Source: Flavobacteriaceae bacterium
GTDB lineage: Bacteria; Bacteroidota; Bacteroidia; Flavobacteriales; Flavobacteriaceae
Assembly (NCBI GenBank): GCA_030828025.1
Contig: JAURDG010000077.1
Coordinates: 1-6,529, forward strand
Length of the DNA: 6,529 nucleotides
Direction of reading: 5' to 3'
Of this stretch, positions 1 to 5,680 are shown in pieces (position 1 is the stretch's first letter; each line of letters begins with the position of its first letter). The notes beneath the pieces were generated by a model. That model was not told where the DNA came from, ran no database searches, and worked only from the letters and a program-made list of their open reading frames with translations. The position numbers and the translations under genes were made by a program.

Positions 1-582
1 ACAACTCTTTTTAGCCTGATCCTTGACCTTATTGAACCCACCACAGGAGCAGTAACAAACAAAGGGATTGTTGTCGCTGAAGACGAACGCTGGAAGAACC
101 ACACCGCCGCCTTTGTGGATGAACAGTTTCTAATTGGCTACCTCACGCCAGAAGAGTATTTCTTTTTTATTGGTGGTTTACGTGGGATGACAAAAGAGGC
201 TGTCCGCACTGCCTTGGAGCGGTACAGCGATTTCTTTCACGGCGAGGTGTTGGGCCAAAAAAAATACATCCGTGACCTATCCAAAGGAAATCAAAAAAAG
301 GTAGGCATAGTAGGCACACTCATTTCGGATACGCCACTAGTTATTCTAGACGAGCCCTTTGCCAACCTCGATCCTACGACACAGATTAGGCTTAAACATT
401 TGCTCAAGCAAGAGGCTAGTGTCACAAAAAAAACGTTTTTAATTTCCAGTCATGACTTGCAACACGTAACAGAAGTTTGCGACAGAATCGTGGTTTTGCA
501 CAAAGGAAAAATGGTACGAGACGTCACAACAAACGCATCAACCTTAAAAGAATTAGAGCAATTTTTCCTTGAACAACTTTAA
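1..582 (+). CDS. ABC transporter ATP-binding protein, 5'-truncated by window edge
   Basis: This is the nucleotide-binding subunit of an ABC transporter, which hydrolyses ATP on the cytoplasmic side to power a membrane partner. The frame is open from base 1, and 193 residues are visible before the TAA stop. The first residues, TTLFSLILDLIEPTTG, are what normally follows the Walker A GK, so only about 30-40 N-terminal residues are missing. Counting from the first visible residue, I see a Q-loop Gln near 42 (DEQFLIGYLTPEEY), the signature LSKGNQ at 93-98, Walker B PLVILDEP with Asp117 and the catalytic Glu118, a D-loop (NLDP) and the switch His151 in SSHD. The LSKGNQ signature is common in ABC-2/drug-export type ATPases. 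A GTG at 115 would open a shorter frame but would remove the P-loop, so it is not the start. The substrate is unknown. The permease is not in the window and may lie upstream (inference). A 49-base gap separates this gene from porW. Confidence 0.93.
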   Translation, partial: TTLFSLILDLIEPTTGAVTNKGIVVAEDERWKNHTAAFVDEQFLIGYLTPEEYFFFIGGLRGMTKEAVRTALERYSDFFHGEVLGQKKYIRDLSKGNQKKVGIVGTLISDTPLVILDEPFANLDPTTQIRLKHLLKQEASVTKKTFLISSHDLQHVTEVCDRIVVLHKGKMVRDVTTNASTLKELEQFFLEQL

Positions 583-602
583 TATTTATACTAAAGCTTT
601 CT

Positions 603-618
603 TTTTATAGTTTTATAG
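603..618 (+). repeat. Two tandem copies of TTTTATAG upstream of porW
   Basis: TTTTATAG occurs twice back to back in the 49-base gap between the ABC ATPase gene and the lipoprotein gene. The repeat ends 13 bases before the chosen ATG. The gap is strongly A/T-rich and contains no exact TAnnTTTG promoter motif and no clear terminator hairpin. The repeat may be chance in A/T-rich sequence or part of a weak promoter or leader. No function is claimed. Confidence 0.4.
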
Positions 619-631
619 CTGTAGCTTTTTG

Positions 632-3082
632 ATGAAAAAAATAGTCTTTTCTTGTGTAATTTGTATGCTGCTTGTTGGTTGTTCGACCAAGAAAGACAGT
701 TTTGCTCGACGTGCTTACCACGAAACAACTTCCAAATTTAATCCGCTATTTAACGGGACCGAAGCACTTCGCTATGGGCGTTTAGATATCGAAAACAATT
801 ATAAAGACAATTATTGGGTACAGCTAAGTGTTGCGCCTTATCAGCTACCCGATGTCTATGCAGACCAGCCGCAAACAAACGCCTTTTTTGATCGGGCTGA
901 AGAAAAAGCCATCCTGACCGTACAAAAGCATTCCATGCTTATCCAAGGCGAACAACGCAACAAGCAGATTGCCAAAGCATATCTTCTGTTGGGCAAAGCC
1001 CGTTATTTTAATGGACGCTATTTACCCGCAATTGAAGCCTTTTCCTATTTGATAAAAAATATGCCGAAAACCCCCGAGGCAAAGGAAGCCGAGCTCTGGC
1101 GTGCCAAAACATTTCTGGCCATTGAGCAATATCAACGGGCAACAAGAGAACTCCAAAACATATCTGTAAATGAGGTGCTAAACACCAAGCAATATGCCAT
1201 GGCACAAGCAGCACTCGCAGATGCCTATATCCAAGAAAACCAAGACACCCTCGCCACTAGACCTTTAACAGTAGCCTTGGCTGTAGAAAAATCTCCTGCG
1301 TTACGTGGACGCTATGCGTATTTGTTGGGGCAATTGTACGAAAAACTGAACTACGCCGACTCGGCAATTATCGCGTACCAGCAGGTCTTGGACTTAAATA
1401 GACGCATTCCTCGAGAGCTTTGGCTTCACGCTCGGCTGGCACAACTCAAAAACAACGTTCCTGACGACGAAGCAACCCATAAAGCCTACACAAAACTACT
1501 GCGCAACGACGAAGATCGACGGTTCCGTGACAAGATTCATTATTTCTACGGCATATATCAACTAAAAGGGGCAGACACCCTTTCGGCAGAAAAACACCTA
1601 AATGCCGCCTTAAGGACGAATACTTCGGACAACTACCTAAAATCACTGATTTATAACCAATTTGCGGACAATCGGATAGACCAAGTGGTCTATGTGGCTG
1701 CAGGTGCTTACCTCGACAGTACGCTCCAAAACCTTGACAATACAACAAGGCGTTACCGCAAGCTTAATCGAAAACGAAAAAAGCTAGACGACATTATTAC
1801 CTATGAGAATACCATCGCCAAAACAGACAGCCTGCTTCGATTAATGCAGATGACACCCGAAGAGCAGTTGGCAGTCGCCCAAAAGGTGGTTGATCAACTC
1901 AAGGCGCAAGCGGCCAAAGAGGCAGCTAAAGCAAACAGCCAAAACCCAGCACCCATCAACAGTTTTGGCCAATTTTATTTTTACAATAGCCGCGAAGTAA
2001 CACAAGGTGCCCAAGTGTTTAAACGTAGCTGGGGCGAAATAACCTTAACCGACAACTGGAAATATCAACCAACCAACAGTATTGTTGCAGATTCGCCGAC
2101 AGAAAAAACAGAAGAGCCTGCAACTGAAGAGGAAGACCCTAGGTTTGATCCCAATACGTATGTACAAGCGATTCCGCCAATCACCGCAAAAGATAGTTTG
2201 CAACTGATGCAGCACGAGGCTTATTTTCAAGCGGGTATCGCATATAAGGAACAGTTTGGAGTTGCACAAAAAGCCCTAGACCGGTTTAACGAATTGCTCT
2301 CTTTAGAAATCGATGAGCGCTATGAATTGCCTACCTTGTATCATCTGTATGAGTTGTATAAAAGCATTGGAAATCGCACTGCTCAATCTAGTGTTCGAGA
2401 GCACATACTCAGCTCATATCCGCAGAGTGATTACGCAAAAATGTTGCGTAACCCAGACGCATTGGCACAGAACATGGCGCAGAACCAAGCCGATTTTGAA
2501 AAAGCCAATGAGCAGTTTGCGCAGCAGCAATACCAAGAAGTGATTGCGCTAAGCGACCAAAAAATGCCTTTGCTCACAAACAAAGAATTGCAAGCCGATT
2601 GGGCGTTGCTTCGTGCCAAATCTTTAGGAAGGCTAGATGGTTTGGATGCGTATAAAGAAGCACTGACAATCTTGGTTCAGGTCTATCCAAAAACGACTGC
2701 AGGCGCACAAGCAAAAACCTATTTGGAAAAGTTTGATATATTTCAAGACGAGACCCCAGATGAGAACGATACTGCCAAATTGGTGTTTGTACGCAGTAAA
2801 GAGGAGCATGGCCAAACCATAAAAGACCAAGAATGGATTGCACAATGGATTAAAGGGCAAGGCATCGAAAAGCACCTAACTACCTCCATTGACGTATTTG
2901 ACCGCACAACAGAGACCTTGGTGGTGCATGGTTTTAGCTCTGCAGCAAGTGCCCGCGAATCACGCCGATTAATGCGCGCCATAAACGCTGATTTGTTCAG
3001 TTCGGAAAATGTTGTACTTTTGGCGTCCCATTATCGCAATGCGCTTATTAGCAAACAATTGGATAGTGAACCAAACAACTAA
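632..3082 (+). CDS. porW: PorW/SprE-type TPR lipoprotein of the type IX secretion system
   Basis: The protein has 816 residues. I chose the ATG at 632 over the TTG directly before it (629), because it gives a normal lipoprotein signal: MKK, a hydrophobic stretch, then lipobox LVGC with the lipidated Cys17. The mature start, CSTKKDSFARRAYHETTSKFN, resembles PorW/SprE. Helical TPR-like repeats run over roughly residues 105-260 (for example AKAYLLLGKARYFNGRYLPAIEAF) and again around 530-700. Between them is a conserved-looking block, FYFYN at 448-452 followed by Trp467 and DNW, recognisable in this family. An acidic Glu-rich linker follows. Residues from about 716 on look like a small alpha/beta domain ending in LVVHGFSSAASARESRRLM. 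SprE (Flavobacterium johnsoniae) and PorW (Porphyromonas gingivalis) are periplasm-facing lipoproteins needed for type IX secretion, and SprE also for gliding. The gene lies 28 bases before the bactofilin gene and probably shares its transcript. The family call is by motif recognition, not alignment. Confidence 0.85.
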   Translation: MKKIVFSCVICMLLVGCSTKKDSFARRAYHETTSKFNPLFNGTEALRYGRLDIENNYKDNYWVQLSVAPYQLPDVYADQPQTNAFFDRAEEKAILTVQKHSMLIQGEQRNKQIAKAYLLLGKARYFNGRYLPAIEAFSYLIKNMPKTPEAKEAELWRAKTFLAIEQYQRATRELQNISVNEVLNTKQYAMAQAALADAYIQENQDTLATRPLTVALAVEKSPALRGRYAYLLGQLYEKLNYADSAIIAYQQVLDLNRRIPRELWLHARLAQLKNNVPDDEATHKAYTKLLRNDEDRRFRDKIHYFYGIYQLKGADTLSAEKHLNAALRTNTSDNYLKSLIYNQFADNRIDQVVYVAAGAYLDSTLQNLDNTTRRYRKLNRKRKKLDDIITYENTIAKTDSLLRLMQMTPEEQLAVAQKVVDQLKAQAAKEAAKANSQNPAPINSFGQFYFYNSREVTQGAQVFKRSWGEITLTDNWKYQPTNSIVADSPTEKTEEPATEEEDPRFDPNTYVQAIPPITAKDSLQLMQHEAYFQAGIAYKEQFGVAQKALDRFNELLSLEIDERYELPTLYHLYELYKSIGNRTAQSSVREHILSSYPQSDYAKMLRNPDALAQNMAQNQADFEKANEQFAQQQYQEVIALSDQKMPLLTNKELQADWALLRAKSLGRLDGLDAYKEALTILVQVYPKTTAGAQAKTYLEKFDIFQDETPDENDTAKLVFVRSKEEHGQTIKDQEWIAQWIKGQGIEKHLTTSIDVFDRTTETLVVHGFSSAASARESRRLMRAINADLFSSENVVLLASHYRNALISKQLDSEPNN
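2992..3022 (+). promoter_or_regulatory. Candidate internal promoter for bactofilin-atpZ (TTTG-N19-TACTTTTG)
   Basis: Inside the last 100 bases of porW, TTTG (2992-2995) is followed after 19 bases by TACTTTTG (3015-3022). This fits the Bacteroidota primary-sigma consensus, a TTG/TTTG -33 element and a TAnnTTTG -7 element about 17-23 bases apart. Transcription would start near 3028-3030, leaving a leader of about 80 bases before the bactofilin ATG. The match is exact, but it lies in coding sequence and is unproven. Confidence 0.45.
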
Positions 3083-3110
3083 AAACGCAAATTGAACTAA
3101 ATTTAACATT

Positions 3111-3500
3111 ATGGACTTAGGTAAAAATGCTGTAAAAATTAACTTTATAGAGCCCAATACTCGAATCAAAGGTGAGATCGAGTCTAAATCTGACTTCCGA
3201 ATTGATGGAGTTTTAGAAGGAAAAGTAAACACCACTGGTCGTGTGGTCATCGGAAAAGAAGGCACCGTGAGTGGCGATGTACACTGTGGTTTTGCCGATG
3301 TGATGGGAAGTTTTAATGGAAACTTATTTGTAGATGGTCTTTTAACGATAAAAGAAGAGGGCATCATCGAGGGCGAGATTACTGTAGGCAAACTAGCTGT
3401 TGAGTCTGGTGCAACACTAAATGCTCAATGTAGTATGAAAACCGCTTCTGTAAAGTCAATTGTTGATGAAGAGCCCAAAAAAGCCGAGAAAACGGCCTAA
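3111..3500 (+). CDS. Bactofilin (polymer-forming cytoskeletal protein)
   Basis: The protein has 129 residues, a typical length for a single-domain bactofilin. The family forms nucleotide-independent, non-polar filaments from a right-handed beta-helix and acts in cell shape, envelope growth or positioning of other proteins. Repeating short beta-strand turns are visible from about residue 10 to 112: TRIKGEIESKSDFRIDGVLEG, then GRVVIGKEGTVSGDV, FADVMGSFNGNLFVDG, LLTIKEEGIIEGEI and KLAVESGATLNAQC. The FRIDG.LEG motif (29-37) is characteristic. A short unstructured charged tail (about 113-129, DEEPKKAEKTA) follows. The ATG at 3111 is preceded by the A/T-rich leader AACTAAATTTAACATT, with no Shine-Dalgarno sequence, as is usual in Bacteroidota. 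The final 35 bases overlap atpZ in another frame, so the two genes are probably translationally coupled. The cellular role here is unknown. Confidence 0.93.
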   Translation: MDLGKNAVKINFIEPNTRIKGEIESKSDFRIDGVLEGKVNTTGRVVIGKEGTVSGDVHCGFADVMGSFNGNLFVDGLLTIKEEGIIEGEITVGKLAVESGATLNAQCSMKTASVKSIVDEEPKKAEKTA

Positions 3501-3684
3501 GACTTGGGCGGTCCTATCGGGTACTGCCGTTCAAATGGGCGTTAGCCTTTATTTAGCCGCCAAAGCGGGTAAAGCGTTGGATGCCCATTGGGATTCGGGG
3601 CGCACATTTACCCTTATTTGCCTTATGCTGATGTTGGCGCTTAATATGTACGGGCTCATCAAGTTTCTTAATCGTTACGATTAG
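3466..3684 (+). CDS. atpZ: AtpZ/AtpI-family accessory protein of F1Fo ATP synthase
   Basis: This is a 72-residue membrane protein, normal for AtpZ (the 'ATPase gene 1' family). It has a basic cytoplasmic N-terminus (KSPKKPRKRPK), a first membrane helix at about 15-35 containing the family-like SGTAVQMGVSLYLAAKAGKALD, a short polar loop (HWDSGR) and a second helix at about 47-68. AtpZ and AtpI proteins are encoded at the head of atp operons and have been linked to ATP synthase assembly and to magnesium/calcium handling; the exact role is not settled. I chose the ATG at 3466. Two TTG codons stand directly before it (3460 and 3463), and either would add only one or two residues. The start lies within the bactofilin gene with a 35-base overlap, so translation is likely coupled to it. 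A 124-base gap with its own promoter signal separates the gene from atpB. Confidence 0.85.
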   Translation: MKSPKKPRKRPKTWAVLSGTAVQMGVSLYLAAKAGKALDAHWDSGRTFTLICLMLMLALNMYGLIKFLNRYD

Positions 3685-3756
3685 CCACTTTTGTTTTAAT
3701 TTTTACCTCTTAAAATTTAATGGCCTAAATACCTTTTTTTCTTAAGGGTAAAAGTG

Positions 3757-3764
3757 TACATTTG
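3757..3764 (+). promoter_or_regulatory. Likely atpB operon promoter, -7 element TACATTTG
   Basis: TACATTTG exactly fits the Bacteroidota TAnnTTTG -7 consensus and is followed by GCAG, common around such sites. Transcription would begin near 3770, about 39 bases before the atpB start. The -33 element is weak: only a T-rich tract (3734-3740) lies at the right distance, with no TTG. The rest of the 124-base gap (3685-3808) is A/T-rich. It contains TTAGCCA (3681-3687), which could pair imperfectly with TGGCCTAA (3721-3728) ahead of a T7 run at 3734-3740. That might be a weak read-through terminator after atpZ, but the large A/T-rich loop makes this doubtful. Confidence 0.65.
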
Positions 3765-3808
3765 CAGCGTTTTAGAAACAACCATTAATTGCGCTTAAAG
3801 CAAAAACA

Positions 3809-4885
3809 TTGAAACACGTATTTTTAGCTTTTTTTACTGTTCTTTTGGCATCTAATGTGTTTGCCTTTTCTGCTGTCGAGAAAGAAGAAAAAAAAGGTTC
3901 TCTCAAAGAAGAAATCAAGGGCTATATTCAGCACCACCTCCAAGACTCTCACGATTTTTATTTAGGCTCTTATCAGGACGGAGATAAGAAAAAGTATATT
4001 GGATCTATTGGACTACCCGTGATTCTCTGGGATAATGGGTTGCATTTCTTTTCTTCCTCCAAATTTAAGCACGGCAAAGCTGTTGTACAAAAAGGCGAAA
4101 ATTACTACAAACTCTATCACGGAAAAATTTACAAAACAGATACTGCTGGAACCATCACTTACGACAAGGAAAAGCATCCTACCAACGAAAAACCACTAGA
4201 CTTGTCCATGACAAAAAGCGTCATGGGCATGCTGCTAACAAGTCTATTAATGTTCCTATTGTTCCGATCGCTCGCCCGATCGTATGCCAAAAATGGAAGT
4301 ATCGCACGTGGCATTGGGCGGTTTTTCGAGCCTATTATTTTGTACATCCGCGACGATATTGCCATTCCCAATATTGGCGAAAAGCACTACAAGCGGTATA
4401 TGAGCTTTTTGCTCACGGTATTTTTCTTTATTTGGTTTTTAAACCTGCTGGGGTTGACACCACTTGGGCTCAATGTAACAGGGAACATCGCCGTTACCTT
4501 TGGGCTGGCAATTATTACCTTTTTGCTTACCAACCTGACGGCAAATAAAAATTATTGGGCGCATATTTTTTGGATGCCAGGCGTTCCCGTATTGATGAAA
4601 ATCGTGCTGATGCCCATCGAATTGCTCGGGGTCATCATCAAGCCTTTTTCGTTGTTGATTCGTTTGTATGCCAACATTCAGGCGGGGCACATTGTACTAA
4701 TGAGTCTCATTGGGCTTATGTTTATCTTCAACAACTGGTTGGGAAGTAGTTTGTCCTTTGTTTTGGCATTTTCTATTTCTATTATCGAATTATTAGTGGC
4801 CGCTTTGCAGGCCTATATTTTCACTATGCTCTCGGCGCTCTATTTTGGGTTTGCCGTAGAAGAACATCATGATGAAGCGCATTAA
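3809..4885 (+). CDS. atpB: F1Fo ATP synthase subunit a
   Basis: This Fo subunit forms the two proton half-channels next to the c-ring. It has 358 residues, about 90 more than the E. coli protein. The start is TTG at 3809: the frame is closed upstream by TAG at 3773-3775, no ATG lies between, and the TTG gives a proper signal peptide (MKHVFLAFFTVLLASNVFA, cut near 19). Residues about 20-133 form an extra domain outside the cytoplasm (PVILWDNGLHFFSSSKFKHG, KLYHGKIYKTD), as known for Bacteroidota subunit a. Membrane helices begin near 138. The essential Arg285 lies in LLIRLYANIQAGH and Gln334 in ALQAYIF. His294 stands where E. coli has Glu219, and Glu327 where it has His245, the well-known paired exchange. 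The C-terminus is EEHHDEAH. This is the first gene of the atpB-E-F-H-A set, with a promoter just upstream and atpE 33 bases downstream. Confidence 0.97.
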   Translation: MKHVFLAFFTVLLASNVFAFSAVEKEEKKGSLKEEIKGYIQHHLQDSHDFYLGSYQDGDKKKYIGSIGLPVILWDNGLHFFSSSKFKHGKAVVQKGENYYKLYHGKIYKTDTAGTITYDKEKHPTNEKPLDLSMTKSVMGMLLTSLLMFLLFRSLARSYAKNGSIARGIGRFFEPIILYIRDDIAIPNIGEKHYKRYMSFLLTVFFFIWFLNLLGLTPLGLNVTGNIAVTFGLAIITFLLTNLTANKNYWAHIFWMPGVPVLMKIVLMPIELLGVIIKPFSLLIRLYANIQAGHIVLMSLIGLMFIFNNWLGSSLSFVLAFSISIIELLVAALQAYIFTMLSALYFGFAVEEHHDEAH

Positions 4886-4918
4886 ATAGTAACATTAACA
4901 ATTAATAAATATATACAC
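4886..4918 (+). promoter_or_regulatory. A/T-rich translation leader of atpE
   Basis: The 33 bases between atpB and atpE contain 28 A/T and no Shine-Dalgarno sequence. They show no inverted repeat of note, so the mRNA should be open around the atpE ATG. An unstructured A/T-rich leader generally favours efficient initiation in Bacteroidota, and subunit c is needed in many more copies than its neighbours. The link to high expression is inference. Confidence 0.45.
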
Positions 4919-5110
4919 ATGGAAATTCCAGTAATCGTAGGTGCAGGACTCGTCGTAATCGGCGTTGGTATGGGAATCGGTAAAATCGGTGGCTCAGCTA
5001 TGGAAGCTATTGCACGTCAACCAGAAGCATACGGGAAAATTCAAACAGCGATGTTGATTGCAGCCGCTCTTATTGAAGGGATTGGTTTTGCGGCACTATT
5101 TGCTGTATAA
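4919..5110 (+). CDS. atpE: F1Fo ATP synthase subunit c (proteolipid)
   Basis: Many copies of this subunit form the rotating c-ring, each carrying one ion per turn. The 63-residue protein is a two-helix hairpin. Helix 1 (about 3-30) is Gly-rich (GAGLVVIGVGMGIGKIGGSAMEAIA), the polar loop carries the invariant RQPE (33-36), and helix 2 (about 42-63) contains the ion-binding Glu53 in ALIEGIGF. The Gln that sodium-type rings have in helix 1 is Ile20 here, and Glu53 is followed by Gly54 rather than Ser or Thr. This indicates proton rather than sodium coupling (inference from known c-ring motifs). The start at ATG 4919 gives a short N-terminus without a signal peptide. A strong hairpin lies in the 66-base gap to atpF and may set the relative amount of c-subunit mRNA. 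Confidence 0.97.
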   Translation: MEIPVIVGAGLVVIGVGMGIGKIGGSAMEAIARQPEAYGKIQTAMLIAAALIEGIGFAALFAV

Positions 5111-5126
5111 CGAAAACATAAGTTCA

Positions 5127-5155
5127 GACAAGCAGTAGCTAGGCTGCTGCTTGTC
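5127..5155 (+). other. 13-bp RNA hairpin between atpE and atpF
   Basis: Bases 5127-5139 (GACAAGCAGTAGC) pair with 5143-5155 (GCTGCTGCTTGTC). Twelve pairs are Watson-Crick, one is a G-U wobble, and the loop is the three bases 5140-5142. The hairpin starts 17 bases after the atpE stop and ends 21 bases before the atpF ATG. The bases after it (GTGCTTAAATTATAG) have no U-run, so it is not a standard terminator. A role in mRNA processing, or in protecting the 3' end of upstream atpB-atpE RNA, is likely but inferred. Confidence 0.75.
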
Positions 5156-5176
5156 GTGCTTAAATTATAGAATCCT

Positions 5177-5680
5177 ATGGAAAAGTTATTAGGCGAATTT
5201 TCGTTTGGGTTGTTTATATGGCAAACCGTCATTGTTGTGGTGCTTATCTTTTTGCTCCGCAAATTTGCATGGAAACCCATTTTAACCACCATTAACGATA
5301 GAGAAGAAGGTATTCGTTCGGCGATGAAAGCGGCAGAAGATGCGCGCCAAGAGATGCAAAATCTTCAATCGGACAACGAACGCATCCTCAAAGAAGCCCG
5401 CACCGAGCGTGAAGCGTTGCTTAAAGAAGCCCGCGAACTCCGTCAAAAAATGATTGATGAAGCCAAAGGGGAAGCTAAAGCACAAGCCGAACAGCTTATT
5501 GCTCAAGCCAAGGACGCTATCGAGAGCGAAAAACAAGTCGCCATTACCTCGCTAAAAAATGAGGTTGCGGACTTATCGCTACAAATTGCAGAAACCTTGA
5601 CAAAGGAACAGTTGTCTTCGGACAAAAAGCAAACCGAATTGGTGCAAAAACTATTAAAAGAAGTTAAGCTCAACGCATGA
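5177..5680 (+). CDS. atpF: F1Fo ATP synthase subunit b
   Basis: This is the peripheral stalk subunit that holds the F1 head still against the rotating c-ring. The 167-residue length is usual for bacterial subunit b. A single N-terminal membrane helix at about 8-27 (FSFGLFIWQTVIVVVLIFLL) is followed by the family-typical RKFAWKPI. A long, highly charged, Ala- and Lys/Glu-rich coiled-coil helix then extends to about residue 155, starting with the conserved INDREEGIRSAMKAAEDAR. The ATG at 5177 follows the short leader AATCCT, with no Shine-Dalgarno sequence. The TGA stop shares ATGA with the start of atpH, a four-base overlap that indicates translational coupling. The coupling suits two subunits that contact each other in the stalk. 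Confidence 0.97.
   Translation: MEKLLGEFSFGLFIWQTVIVVVLIFLLRKFAWKPILTTINDREEGIRSAMKAAEDARQEMQNLQSDNERILKEARTEREALLKEARELRQKMIDEAKGEAKAQAEQLIAQAKDAIESEKQVAITSLKNEVADLSLQIAETLTKEQLSSDKKQTELVQKLLKEVKLNA

Noticed and set aside
593..628. AAAGCT / AGCTTT inverted repeat after the ABC gene, as a possible terminator
   Set aside because: The stem is only six base pairs with a long loop, and the right arm runs into the porW start, which would block its own initiation.
2313..2543. 76-codon + strand frame inside porW
   Set aside because: It is fully contained in the porW reading frame with Cys-rich, low-plausibility composition and no independent start signal.
2969..3391. 140-codon open frame on the minus strand across the porW end and bactofilin
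   Set aside because: It is antisense to two well-supported genes, resembles no family I know, and spans the porW-bactofilin boundary. It is best explained as a shadow frame.
3701..3753. Inverted repeat TTTTACC / GGTAAAA in the atpZ-atpB gap
   Set aside because: The arms are only seven bases, A/T-rich and about 39 bases apart, and the right arm also pairs in part with CACTTTT at 3686-3692. This looks like chance complementarity in low-complexity sequence.
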